Source: an uncultured Candidatus Saccharibacteria bacterium (GTDB lineage: Bacteria > Patescibacteriota > Saccharimonadia > Saccharimonadales > Saccharimonadaceae). From it: DNA of 8,901 nt. Every line of letters begins with the position of its first letter. Within the stretch, counting starts at the first letter, position 1. The position numbers and the translations under genes are program-made. This document shows, one piece after another, positions 1 to 5,869 of this stretch. The notes beneath the pieces were generated by a model. It saw nothing but the letters and a program-made list of their open reading frames with translations. It did no database searches and was not told the origin of the DNA. Location of the stretch: assembly GCA_937976315.1 (NCBI GenBank), contig CALJRR010000081.1, positions 1-8,901 on the forward strand. Reading direction: 5' to 3'.

Positions 1-1
1 T

Positions 2-475
2 GAACAGCAACCGGTCAGTCAGCAATATTTTGCACAACCTCAAGCAGCGCCAGTGCAATATGTCGTGATGGCAGAATCTCTGAAGGGCGTTAAGGGTTGG
101 TTAATGTTCTTTGTTGTTTGTTTTGTTATCGGTAGCCTTGTCAATACAGCAGTGTTTTTCCAGGCAATAATGAATCTTAGCCAGCCAGAGAACGTTATTT
201 CTTTGATATTTTCACCTATACTAGTGGTCTTAGCTATTTGTGCAGTTGTGTTCATAACGATGCAGAAGCGTCTTGGTAAGTGGCTAGCCGTTGCTACGAT
301 CGCCACAGCTGGATTGGGCAACGTTGCGAATGCGGTAGTTATATATGCATCCGGAAGGTCAGGTGTAGAGGTTCCGGCATTTATTACCGGAATCGTTACA
401 ATGCTAATAGTAGAAGGATTGGTAATCTTGTACTTCTTTGCTTCTCGCCGAGTCAAAGAAACTCTTGTCAACTAA
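2..475 (+). CDS. Partial four-helix membrane protein, DUF2569-like (5' end off the window)
   Basis: The reading frame is open from the left edge, so the true start lies outside the window and the GTG/ATG codons near 53-68 are probably internal. The visible N-terminal stretch is rich in Gln, Pro and Ala, which suggests a disordered cytoplasmic tail. About four hydrophobic segments follow, starting near WLMFFVVCF, VISLIFSPI, WLAVATIAT and VPAFITGIV. The protein ends with a basic motif, SRRVKETLVN, directly after the last helix. A lysine/glycine turn and GWL before helix 1, four helices, and a final S-[KR]-R-V-K-x-T resemble the DUF2569 layout. The function of that family is not established. It is convergent with typA and shares its terminator. 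The membrane topology is well supported; the family name is inference from motif layout. Confidence 0.75.
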   Translation, partial: EQQPVSQQYFAQPQAAPVQYVVMAESLKGVKGWLMFFVVCFVIGSLVNTAVFFQAIMNLSQPENVISLIFSPILVVLAICAVVFITMQKRLGKWLAVATIATAGLGNVANAVVIYASGRSGVEVPAFITGIVTMLIVEGLVILYFFASRRVKETLVN

Positions 476-490
476 CCGATTCTTACATTA

Positions 491-523
491 AAAATAGCCG
501 CCTCATTACGGGGCGGTTATTTT
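491..523. terminator. Bidirectional intrinsic terminator between the DUF2569-like gene and typA
   Basis: A 12-bp stem pairs 491-502 with 512-523, containing one G-U pair, around a 9-nt loop. The core is GCCGCC/GGCGGT. A-rich and T-rich flanks on both sides give a U-run on either strand, so it can end both converging transcripts. Confidence 0.85.
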
Positions 524-537
524 TATGGTTTACGCAA

Positions 538-2385
538 TTATTGTTTCGCGGCGCGTTTTCGTTCGTTTGCGTCCAGATATCGCTTGCGAAGTCGTAATGA
601 TTTTGGTGTAACTTCCAAAAGCTCGTCATCTTCGATAAAGTCGATACATTGCTCCAAGCTAAACTGCGTAAATGGCGTCAATTGCACAGTTCCATCCGAC
701 GATTTGGAACGCATGTTAGTCAAATGCTTGGCTTTACAGACGTTGATTTCGATGTCTTCTTGGCGATTGTAGATTCCGACAATCATTCCAGCATAAACTT
801 CCGTTCCTGGTCCGACCAATAATTCACCGCGAGCTTCCGCTGCTTGCAAAGCATAAGGTGTTGTCGTGCCAGCCTCAAACGCAATCAAAACTCCATTGCG
901 AGTCTTTGGCAATTTTCCGCCAAGCGGTTGATATCCGTGAGGCAGGGAATTCATAATCACCGTACCTCTGGTGGCGGTCAATAAAATGTTGCGCAGGCCA
1001 ATCAGCGCCCTCGTCGGCAAAATGTAAGTCAGGCGAGCAGCGCCAGCGGTGGTTGTTTCCTGAGATTTCATTTCAGCGTGTCGCGCGCCAAGCTCTTGGC
1101 TGATCGCGCCGATAAATTCGCTTCCGACTTCAATTTGCAATTCTTCAATCGGTTCTTTTTCGACGCCATCTTCGGTAATTGTAACAACTTGCGGTCGTCC
1201 AACTTCAAACTCAAAGCCCTCGCGTCGCATGGTTTCAATCAAAACACTCAAGTGCAATTCGCCGCGTCCAGAAATCGTAAAGCCAATTCCGTTTTCCTCA
1301 ACACGTAGCGCCACGTTGGTTTCAAGCTCTCGCTTCAATCGGTCGCCAATTTGCCTGGATGTCGTAAACTCGCCTTCGCGCCCTTTCATTGGGCTGGTGT
1401 TCGGTCCGAGGTACATGCTCAGAGTTGGCGCTTCAATGTCAATTGTCGGCAGCGCCTCAGGCTGTTCTTTGTCGGCAATTGTATCGCCAATATGCGCGTC
1501 AGCCACGCCAACCAGCGCCACGATGTCGCCAGCAAAAGCTTCGTCAAGCTCTTCGCGATTCAAGCCGCGATAGCCAAAAACTTTCTCAATTCGTGCGGAG
1601 CCCGCGACTTCGCCATTTTTCATCAAACTGACTTGCAAGCCACGCTTAACGGATCCGCGAGCAATTCGCCCAATCGCGTATTTTCCTTGGAATGTGTCAT
1701 ATTGCAGGCTGGTAACAAGCAATTGAAACGCGCCATCTTCTGTCACGTCTGGCGCTGGAATGTCGTTAATGATTGCGTCAAAAATTGGCGTCAAATCCGC
1801 GTCTTCGTCGGTGTTTGCAGGAATTTCTTTCCATGATTTTCCGTCGCGTCCGATTGCGTAATAAATTGGATATTGCAATTGAGAATCGTCGGTTGCTAGC
1901 TCCAAAAACAGATCGCTCAACTCATCTTCAACTTCGGCAATTCGTCTGGCTGGCTTGTCAATCTTGTTGATAATCACAACAGGTTTCAGCCCCAGCTCGA
2001 GCGCCTTTGCTAATACGAATTTGGTCTGAGGCATCGGACCTTCCTGTGCGTCCACGATCAGCAGAACGCCATCTGCCATATTCAAGGTTCGCTCAACTTC
2101 GCCAGAGAAATCGGCGTGTCCTGGTGTGTCAATGATGTTTATTTTGTAGTCGCCGTAAAAAATTGACGTTTGTTTGGCAGTGATGGTGATGCCGCGCTCG
2201 TGCTCTTGATCGCCGGAATCCATAATCAATTCCTGGCTCATCTCGGCTTGGTTGTCGCGGAATGTTCGCGACTGCTTTAATAGCCCGTCAACCATGGTCG
2301 TTTTGCCGTGGTCGACGTGGGCAATAATGGCAATGTTTCGAATCTTGCTAGCGTCCTTCATAAAAATATGGTCTGATATTAACAC
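538..2385 (-). CDS. typA: Translational GTPase TypA/BipA
   Basis: Ribosome-associated GTPase of the EF-G/LepA class, linked in other bacteria to ribosome assembly and stress or cold adaptation. The G domain is complete: AHVDHGKT (about residues 22-29), ERGITI (63-68), DTPGH (86-90) and NKID (140-143). The C-terminal half carries the BipA-specific signature: TRALIGLRN, YALQAAEARG, VYAGMIVG, KAKHLTNMRS, DDELLEVTPKSLRLRKR. Its 615 residues match the full family length. The longest start is GTG at 2385, with a Shine-Dalgarno-like GAGGAAGG at 2389-2396. ATG at 2361 would give a more usual N-terminus (MKDASKIRNIAII), but it lacks a Shine-Dalgarno and sits just after a small hairpin. It lies downstream of tRNA-Val on the same strand and may be co-transcribed with it. 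Identity is certain; the start is not. Confidence 0.98.
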   Translation of the reverse strand: MLISDHIFMKDASKIRNIAIIAHVDHGKTTMVDGLLKQSRTFRDNQAEMSQELIMDSGDQEHERGITITAKQTSIFYGDYKINIIDTPGHADFSGEVERTLNMADGVLLIVDAQEGPMPQTKFVLAKALELGLKPVVIINKIDKPARRIAEVEDELSDLFLELATDDSQLQYPIYYAIGRDGKSWKEIPANTDEDADLTPIFDAIINDIPAPDVTEDGAFQLLVTSLQYDTFQGKYAIGRIARGSVKRGLQVSLMKNGEVAGSARIEKVFGYRGLNREELDEAFAGDIVALVGVADAHIGDTIADKEQPEALPTIDIEAPTLSMYLGPNTSPMKGREGEFTTSRQIGDRLKRELETNVALRVEENGIGFTISGRGELHLSVLIETMRREGFEFEVGRPQVVTITEDGVEKEPIEELQIEVGSEFIGAISQELGARHAEMKSQETTTAGAARLTYILPTRALIGLRNILLTATRGTVIMNSLPHGYQPLGGKLPKTRNGVLIAFEAGTTTPYALQAAEARGELLVGPGTEVYAGMIVGIYNRQEDIEINVCKAKHLTNMRSKSSDGTVQLTPFTQFSLEQCIDFIEDDELLEVTPKSLRLRKRYLDANERKRAAKQ

Positions 2386-2390
2386 AGACC
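2370..2390 (-). promoter_or_regulatory. Hairpin at the typA translation start
   Basis: A perfect 6-bp inverted repeat, GGTCTG/CAGACC (2370-2375 with 2385-2390), has a 9-nt loop. It lies between the purine-rich Shine-Dalgarno-like tract and the ATG at 2361, and it contains the alternative GTG start. It could modulate start choice. This is a structural prediction by eye only. Confidence 0.4.
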
Positions 2391-2406
2391 TTCCTCTTAA
2401 TATAAA

Positions 2407-2415
2407 ATTTTACCA
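2407..2415 (-). promoter_or_regulatory. Possible extended -10 promoter for typA
   Basis: On the minus strand the sequence reads TGGTAAAAT, an extended -10 (TGN plus TAAAAT), about 20 nt upstream of the GTG start. No good -35 is visible at the expected distance, so it is weak. Read-through from the upstream tRNA-Val promoter is an alternative. Confidence 0.3.
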
Positions 2416-2477
2416 CGATAAGGGGGAAATAAAAAGAGTGGAAGCTGTGTTTAACTATATTTATACCTAACGTGAAA

Positions 2478-2554
2478 TGGTGGGAAATACAGGGCTCGAA
2501 CCTGTGACCTCACGAATGTGAATCGTGCGCTCTAGCCAACTGAGCTAATTTCCC
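2478..2554 (-). tRNA. tRNA-Val (anticodon CAC)
   Basis: The complete cloverleaf can be drawn. The acceptor stem is GGGAAAT/ATTTCCC, the D arm GCTC/GAGC, the anticodon stem CACGA/TCGTG with loop TTCACAT (anticodon CAC, decoding GUG), and the T arm ACAGG/CCTGT with loop TTCGAGC. The discriminator is A and CCA is genome-encoded at 2478-2480. It is transcribed toward typA. Confidence 0.96.
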
Positions 2555-2600
2555 GTAATTACATCTGTCGTTTTATCCAACGAATTCGTGATGTGAGCTA

Positions 2601-2629
2601 ATTATAGTTCAGGTTTTAAGTCCTGACAA
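2601..2629 (-). promoter_or_regulatory. Promoter of tRNA-Val
   Basis: Minus-strand -35 TTGTCA (2624-2629), 17-nt spacer, -10 TATAAT (2601-2606). Transcription would start near 2594, giving a leader of about 40 nt before the tRNA. It is divergent from the promoter at 2650-2678. Confidence 0.8.
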
Positions 2630-2649
2630 GTTGCGCCGAGCATATTCTA

Positions 2650-2678
2650 TTGACTTTTTTACGCGAGTGTGGTATAAA
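2650..2678 (+). promoter_or_regulatory. Promoter of the orphan 160-aa gene
   Basis: -35 TTGACT (2650-2655), 17-nt spacer, -10 TATAAA (2673-2678). Predicted transcription start is about 2685, leaving a 190-nt leader before the ATG at 2875. The near-consensus hexamers predict strong constitutive initiation. Confidence 0.8.
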
Positions 2679-2684
2679 TGAAGG

Positions 2685-2874
2685 TAGCTTTCGTTGATGA
2701 GTTGAGTAAATCCTTGTCCGAAAGTGAACTTTGACAGGCAATCGAATACAAGATGAGTTTTTATTTCTTTTTTAATAATCGTTAAGAGGAATGAAATCTC
2801 GTCTTGTATTGTTAAAGAACACAATACGTCGCAATTCCGCGGACGAGAAAACACCAACCAGAAAGGTGAAGACC
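2685..2874 (+). promoter_or_regulatory. Long structured 5' leader with mutually exclusive hairpins
   Basis: This fills the gene-free stretch between tRNA-Val and the 160-aa gene. Helix A pairs AATACAAGATGAG (2745-2757) with CTCGTCTTGTATT (2798-2810): 13 bp with one G-U. The 3' arm of A is also the left side of two competing helices. Helix B pairs GTATTGT (2806-2812) with ACAATAC (2821-2827). An outer helix pairs CTCGTC (2798-2803) with GACGAG (2842-2847). A and B/outer cannot form together. A small stem (2827-2830 with 2842-2845) is a further option. No U-run terminator follows, so control of translation or stability fits better than attenuation. No known riboswitch class is recognised. The ribosome binding site AAAGGTGA (2863-2870) lies just after. 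Confidence 0.5.
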
Positions 2875-3357
2875 ATGCCTACCTATGTCGTAGAGGCGAT
2901 TAGTCATCTCATCAATGACGCATATTCGAATTATCTCGAATTTAGTCGTCTCCTTCGTCAATGGGGAACTGCATCCCTGTCCCTAAAAGTTCCATCAGAG
3001 GAACGGCAGAGGTTTCGACAGATGAATCGCGATGCAATGAAGGCGATGGAGGCGATGAAGGACTACGCTGAGTCTCTGTGCCGCGAAAATTACGGTTCTG
3101 CATTGACGCAAATCGGGGAAGAAGTTTACTCTCAGGCTCAAGTATGCATTGATGCTATTTCAGCTCGGTCTGAATGGTGCATCAAGGAACTGCCATACAG
3201 AGAGCATGCGTATGAAACTTCTGTGGACAGTTATACGAACGCACTCCTTGAGCTACTCCGAAGGGTCAAGCGTGCAGGTGACATCCTGAAGAAGCCTGAT
3301 GAATTTGAGTCCGTTCGGACTTACCAACTTTATCAGTACTGCAGGTGTATCTCGTAG
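2875..3357 (+). CDS. Orphan 160-aa alpha-helical protein of unknown function
   Basis: I do not recognise this protein. The chosen start is ATG 2875 (MPTYVVEAIS), preceded by AAAGGTGA at good spacing. The open frame extends up to 2791, but that region is taken up by leader structure. The predicted product is soluble and almost wholly helical, with no signal peptide and no membrane segment. It is rich in Arg, Glu, Met and Tyr, with a run of MKAMEAMKDYAESL heptad-like residues near the middle. It has several cysteines, including a C-terminal YCRC. A four-helix bundle or coiled-coil fold is plausible. It forms its own transcription unit with a near-consensus promoter, a 190-nt structured leader and a hairpin-rich 3' end. 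This implies strong, post-transcriptionally tuned expression. A small regulatory or stress protein, or a phage-derived product, are possibilities only. Confidence 0.75.
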   Translation: MPTYVVEAISHLINDAYSNYLEFSRLLRQWGTASLSLKVPSEERQRFRQMNRDAMKAMEAMKDYAESLCRENYGSALTQIGEEVYSQAQVCIDAISARSEWCIKELPYREHAYETSVDSYTNALLELLRRVKRAGDILKKPDEFESVRTYQLYQYCRCIS

Positions 3358-3370
3358 ACGCCTCGTGTCT

Positions 3371-3416
3371 TCTACATGGCAGGTGATTGTTCTTTTACGA
3401 TTGCCTGTCATGTAGA
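3371..3416 (+). other. Long 3' UTR hairpin after the orphan gene
   Basis: A 13-bp stem with one G-U pairs 3371-3383 with 3404-3416 (core TCTACATG/CATGTAGA). Further pairing in the loop is possible (ATTGT/ACGAT). No U-run follows directly, so it may protect the mRNA 3' end or pause polymerase before the true terminator downstream. Confidence 0.5.
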
Positions 3417-3435
3417 CTCTGAACTTACGATATTA

Positions 3436-3466
3436 AAAATCACCCATACTCAGGGTGATTTTCTTA
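3436..3466. terminator. Bidirectional intrinsic terminator
   Basis: A perfect 10-bp stem AAAATCACCC/GGGTGATTTT (3436-3445 with 3453-3462) has a 7-nt loop. On the minus strand it is followed by TTTTTAATA, so it terminates tRNA-Leu(UAG). On the plus strand TTTTCTT follows, ending the orphan-gene transcript. Confidence 0.85.
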
Positions 3467-3486
3467 TGGTGAAAAATTTCAATTCT

Positions 3487-3571
3487 TGGTGCGGATGAAA
3501 GGACTTGAACCTTCACGCCGTGAGGCACATGCTCCTAAGGCATGCGTGTCTACCAATTCCACCACATCCGC
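3487..3571 (-). tRNA. tRNA-Leu (anticodon TAG)
   Basis: A type II tRNA with a long variable arm. The acceptor stem is GCGGATG/CATCCGC, the anticodon stem CATGC/GCATG with loop CTTAGGA (anticodon UAG, CUA codons), and the T arm contains GGTTCAAGTCC. The discriminator is A and CCA is encoded at 3487-3489. It is divergent from the FAD oxidase gene. Confidence 0.96.
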
Positions 3572-3579
3572 ATAACCCG

Positions 3580-3608
3580 ATTATATCAAAACAAATTCTA
3601 CTTATCAA
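3580..3608 (-). promoter_or_regulatory. Promoter of tRNA-Leu(UAG)
   Basis: Minus-strand -35 TTGATA (3603-3608), 17-nt spacer, -10 TATAAT (3580-3585). Only 8 nt separate the -10 from the mature tRNA 5' end, so the primary transcript should have almost no 5' leader. The -35 overlaps the -35 of the divergent oxidase promoter. Confidence 0.85.
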
Positions 3609-3630
3609 CTGTCCGCGCTTATGCTAAAAT
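3602..3630 (+). promoter_or_regulatory. Promoter of the FAD oxidase gene
   Basis: -35 TTATCA (3602-3607), 17-nt spacer, -10 TAAAAT (3625-3630). Predicted start is near 3637, leaving about 19 nt before the ATG with a strong AAGGAGG (3645-3651). The -35 shares five bases with the opposing tRNA promoter. Confidence 0.65.
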
Positions 3631-3655
3631 TGAAGTAACATACTAAGGAGGATTG

Positions 3656-5266
3656 ATGAATAAAGTTGCGAAATATTTGAATGAACATCTTAGTGGCGAA
3701 GTTGCGTCGCAAGATTTTGCATTGAGTCAAGTTGAGGTTGACAATGGACTTTTGGCGCGCCGACCAGAAATGATTGTCCGAGCGGCTAATATGAACGACA
3801 TCAGGAAAGTGATGCGATTTTGTTCTCAATTGGCAGAGAAAGGTCATGTTTTGCCTGTATTTGTTCGTGGTTGTGGCAATGATGAAACTGGTGCGGCGAC
3901 GAACAAAGGCATTGCAATTGACGAAAAAACGTATATGAATCGTGTGGTTGGTATTGATCCTCGCCAACAGCTGATTCATGCTCAAGCGGGAATTTCTCTT
4001 TCGGCAATCAACGCAACTTTGTCTACTCATAAGGGCTTGGGTTTGCCGCGAACTTCATATGTGGCGGAAGAAGGCACGATTGGCGGCGCAATTAACACGG
4101 CTCCATCTGGAATATTATCTGGTGCGCATGGCCGTTTTGCTGATGCCGTTCAACAGCTTGAAATTGTCCTAAGTAACGGCGACGTGATCCAGACTGGTCG
4201 CATATCTCGACGCGAATTGAGTAAGAAAAAAGGCTTATCGACGTTTGAGGGCGAGATTTATCGAGAGATTGACAATCTAATCTCAGATAACGCCGAGCTG
4301 ATTTCGCAAATGGATCCAGCTCTGCCAGATACGGTTGGCTACAGCGGGATTTCTCGGGTGAAGCAAAAAGACGGGTCGTTCGATTTGACGCCGTTGTTTA
4401 TTGGTAGTCAGGGAAGTCTGGGTGTGATTTGCGAAGTTATTATGAAGGCGCAATTTATTCATCCGGAATATTCAGTTGTTGCCGCATCATATAAAAAGTT
4501 GTCAGACGCACAATCAGCTGTGGAATTAGCGATGAAAAATAAGGCGTCGGCGGTGGAAATAATCGACGGGCGATTCTTCCGTCAGGCTGCGGTCGTCGGT
4601 AAAGTGGTTGAGTGGGCGCCGAAAGAATGCTTTAAGGGTGCGGTGGTCTTGGCCATCTTTGACGACTTTTCTGACAGGGCACGTAATAAAGCCGCGAAGA
4701 AATTGACTCGAAAATTGGAATCATCAGAAGCGATTGACATAAAAACTCTACATTTGGAAGAACAGGATTTGTTCAGCCTGCATTCTGTTTTGGCTTTGGC
4801 GGAAACTCCGAGCGAGCCGCATATGATTACGCCGCGTGTTTTCTCTGGGATTTTAATGGCGCCAGAAAAGATTGATAGTTTTCTTAGCGAGTTGAAGTCG
4901 TTGGAATCTAAGTACGGCGTAGATTTGCCAGTTTTTGTTGATTTTTCAAGCGATTATATTTCTCTACATCCGACGTTTGATAGTAAAAAGGTGAGTGAAC
5001 GCCAGAAGATTCTTCAGTTGTTAGCGGAAATTTCTCAGATTGTTGATAAGTATGAAGGTTCTTTTGCAGGCTTTGGTGGTGACGGAAGGCTGAAGGCTAA
5101 CTTTATCTATAAAAATCTGCCAGATGATGAAAAACAATTATATGCAAAGGTGAAAAAAATCTTTGATCCAGCTGGAATTTTTAATCCAGGAATTAAAGCG
5201 GAAGCTCAACCAAAGGAATTGGCGGCGGAATTAAACGCATGGTGTAAGCTTCGTAATCAAGCTTGA
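3656..5266 (+). CDS. FAD-binding oxidoreductase of the VAO/PCMH (GlcD-like) family
   Basis: A flavoprotein dehydrogenase/oxidase, probably cytosolic, acting on an unidentified 2-hydroxy acid or similar alcohol. The FAD-binding PCMH domain occupies roughly residues 35-260. It shows FVRGCGNDETGAA (about 69-81), the pyrophosphate-binding loop, then EGTIGGAINTAPSG (about 139-152) and LEIVLSNGDVIQTG (168-181). The FAD-oxidase C-terminal domain ends in the family signature FDPAGIFNPG (503-512). The 536-aa length is normal. ATG 3656 is chosen because AAGGAGG lies 4 nt upstream; TTG 3653 would be too close. Oddly, the GHxGDGNxH block of lactate/glycolate dehydrogenases appears as GFGGDGRLKANF, without its histidines, which points to a different substrate or metal use. 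The gene stands alone between two tRNA-Leu genes. Family is well supported; substrate is unknown. Confidence 0.93.
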   Translation: MNKVAKYLNEHLSGEVASQDFALSQVEVDNGLLARRPEMIVRAANMNDIRKVMRFCSQLAEKGHVLPVFVRGCGNDETGAATNKGIAIDEKTYMNRVVGIDPRQQLIHAQAGISLSAINATLSTHKGLGLPRTSYVAEEGTIGGAINTAPSGILSGAHGRFADAVQQLEIVLSNGDVIQTGRISRRELSKKKGLSTFEGEIYREIDNLISDNAELISQMDPALPDTVGYSGISRVKQKDGSFDLTPLFIGSQGSLGVICEVIMKAQFIHPEYSVVAASYKKLSDAQSAVELAMKNKASAVEIIDGRFFRQAAVVGKVVEWAPKECFKGAVVLAIFDDFSDRARNKAAKKLTRKLESSEAIDIKTLHLEEQDLFSLHSVLALAETPSEPHMITPRVFSGILMAPEKIDSFLSELKSLESKYGVDLPVFVDFSSDYISLHPTFDSKKVSERQKILQLLAEISQIVDKYEGSFAGFGGDGRLKANFIYKNLPDDEKQLYAKVKKIFDPAGIFNPGIKAEAQPKELAAELNAWCKLRNQA

Positions 5267-5291
5267 TACTGGGTGAGAATTGGGCTATAAT
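5263..5291 (+). promoter_or_regulatory. Promoter of tRNA-Leu(CAG), overlapping the oxidase stop codon
   Basis: -35 TTGATA (5263-5268) contains the TGA stop of the oxidase (5264-5266). A 17-nt spacer and a perfect -10 TATAAT (5286-5291) follow. Predicted start is near 5298. A dyad GGGCTA (5282-5287)/TAGCCC (5299-5304) spans the -10 and start point. Confidence 0.85.
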
Positions 5292-5306
5292 TGACGCGTA
5301 GCCCAT

Positions 5307-5393
5307 GCGGATGTGGCGGAATTGGTAGACGCGCTAGCTTCAGGTGCTAGTGTACGCAAGTACGTGAAGGTTCAAGTCCTTTCATCCGCACCA
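5307..5393 (+). tRNA. tRNA-Leu (anticodon CAG)
   Basis: A type II tRNA with acceptor GCGGATG/CATCCGC, anticodon stem CTAGC/GCTAG and loop TTCAGGT (anticodon CAG, CUG codons). It has a variable arm with stem GTACG-type pairing, a T arm with GGTTCAAGTCC, and encoded CCA at 5391-5393. Its 5' 24 nt (one mismatch) and 3' end match tRNA-Leu(UAG) in inverted orientation. Confidence 0.96.
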
Positions 5394-5419
5394 ATATTTC
5401 AGAGTAAAAATCCAAATCG

Positions 5420-5441
5420 TCGCCCGAATGGGCGATTTTTT
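5420..5441 (+). terminator. Intrinsic terminator of tRNA-Leu(CAG)
   Basis: The stem TCGCCC/GGGCGA (5420-5425 with 5430-5435) has a GAAT loop and is followed by six Ts (5436-5441), 27 nt after the tRNA end. Confidence 0.85.
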
Positions 5442-5471
5442 GGTTGATTTTTCTTAATTCCTGCCACAGAT

Positions 5472-5509
5472 AAAAACCACTTTCCGCCCCCTTTCGAAAA
5501 GTGGTTTTT
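5472..5509. terminator. Second, bidirectional terminator-like hairpin
   Basis: A perfect 12-bp inverted repeat AAAAACCACTTT/AAAGTGGTTTTT (5472-5483 with 5498-5509) has a 14-nt C-rich loop. T-runs close both strands, so it can insulate the tRNA unit from the minus-strand remnant gene beyond it. Confidence 0.7.
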
Positions 5510-5576
5510 GAGCTTGCGCTTGTAGGGGTTTGGGTGGTGGTTTTGTTATGTAAAAATAGGTTCGAGTCAAAGATTT

Positions 5577-5865
5577 CTAAAAGCACGGCTTTTTGTCCAT
5601 AAAATCTTCGATTATAGCACTGAGCGTCTTCTCAGAATAATTCTTAAGAATGACCATATTATTATCTGCAAGCCCCTGCAACATTTTATCTACTTTACTA
5701 TTCTTGGTTAAAAGCAAAACAATCTTATTTAGATGGATAGCCATTGCGCTCATCTAATCCTGGGCTTATGTTGTGTCCCGCTTTAGATATTAATTCAGTA
5801 ATTAGGCTTAGATGTCTGCTATTCTTGCGTAGGGATACGGTTGAGGTTGTTAATGTTATAATCAT
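5577..5865 (-). pseudogene. Broken nucleoside 2-deoxyribosyltransferase-like gene
   Basis: Two overlapping minus-strand frames join into one decayed gene. The first, ATG 5865 to TAA 5725 (46 aa), begins MIITLTTSTVSLRKN and continues LITELISKAGHN. This is the beta-strand, basic loop and helix that open nucleoside 2-deoxyribosyltransferase/TIR-like folds. The second (58 aa, 5753 to TAG 5577) has AMAIHLNKIVLLLTKN, GLADNNMVILKNYSE and TLSAIIEDFM. This matches the end of such proteins, where a GxGYE-type motif and helix precede a KPVLxL strand. The shift falls near 5750, around SPGLDE. About 50-60 central residues expected between AGHN and SPGL are absent. So there is both an internal deletion and a frameshift. 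The family is inferred from motif order; a small unrelated protein pair is the alternative. Confidence 0.5.
5857..5862 (+). promoter_or_regulatory. -10 element upstream of the QueC-like fragment
   Basis: A consensus TATAAT lies 7 nt before ATG 5870, but no convincing -35 is present at 16-18 nt. If used, the transcript would be essentially leaderless. It may instead be chance in an AT-rich divergent region. Confidence 0.3.
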
Positions 5866-5869
5866 AACT

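Noticed and set aside
40..471. Minus-strand 143-aa frame opposite the membrane protein
   Set aside because: It is a mirror frame of the DUF2569-like gene, with no start signal and a Thr/Ile-rich composition typical of antisense hydrophobic coding DNA.
2678..2734. Short plus-strand peptide starting at the ATG of TATAAATG
   Set aside because: The ATG is part of the -10 region, so it would not be transcribed from this promoter.
2609..2857. Minus-strand 82-aa frame across the leader region
   Set aside because: It lies antisense to the promoter and structured leader of the 160-aa gene, ends in the tRNA-Val promoter, and has no ribosome binding site.
5525..5540. Possible two-layer G-quadruplex (GGGG, GGG, GG, GG)
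   Set aside because: Only two guanine layers can form and no gene start is nearby. Judged a likely coincidence.
5347..5586. Minus-strand 79-aa frame ending in KGLEPSRTCVH
   Set aside because: The C-terminal motif is the well-known false peptide read from the complement of a tRNA-Leu gene. The rest covers two terminators.
5744..5869. Upstream extension of the QueC-like frame to 5744
   Set aside because: This part is antisense to the deoxyribosyltransferase-like remnant and shows no QueC motif such as the PP-loop.
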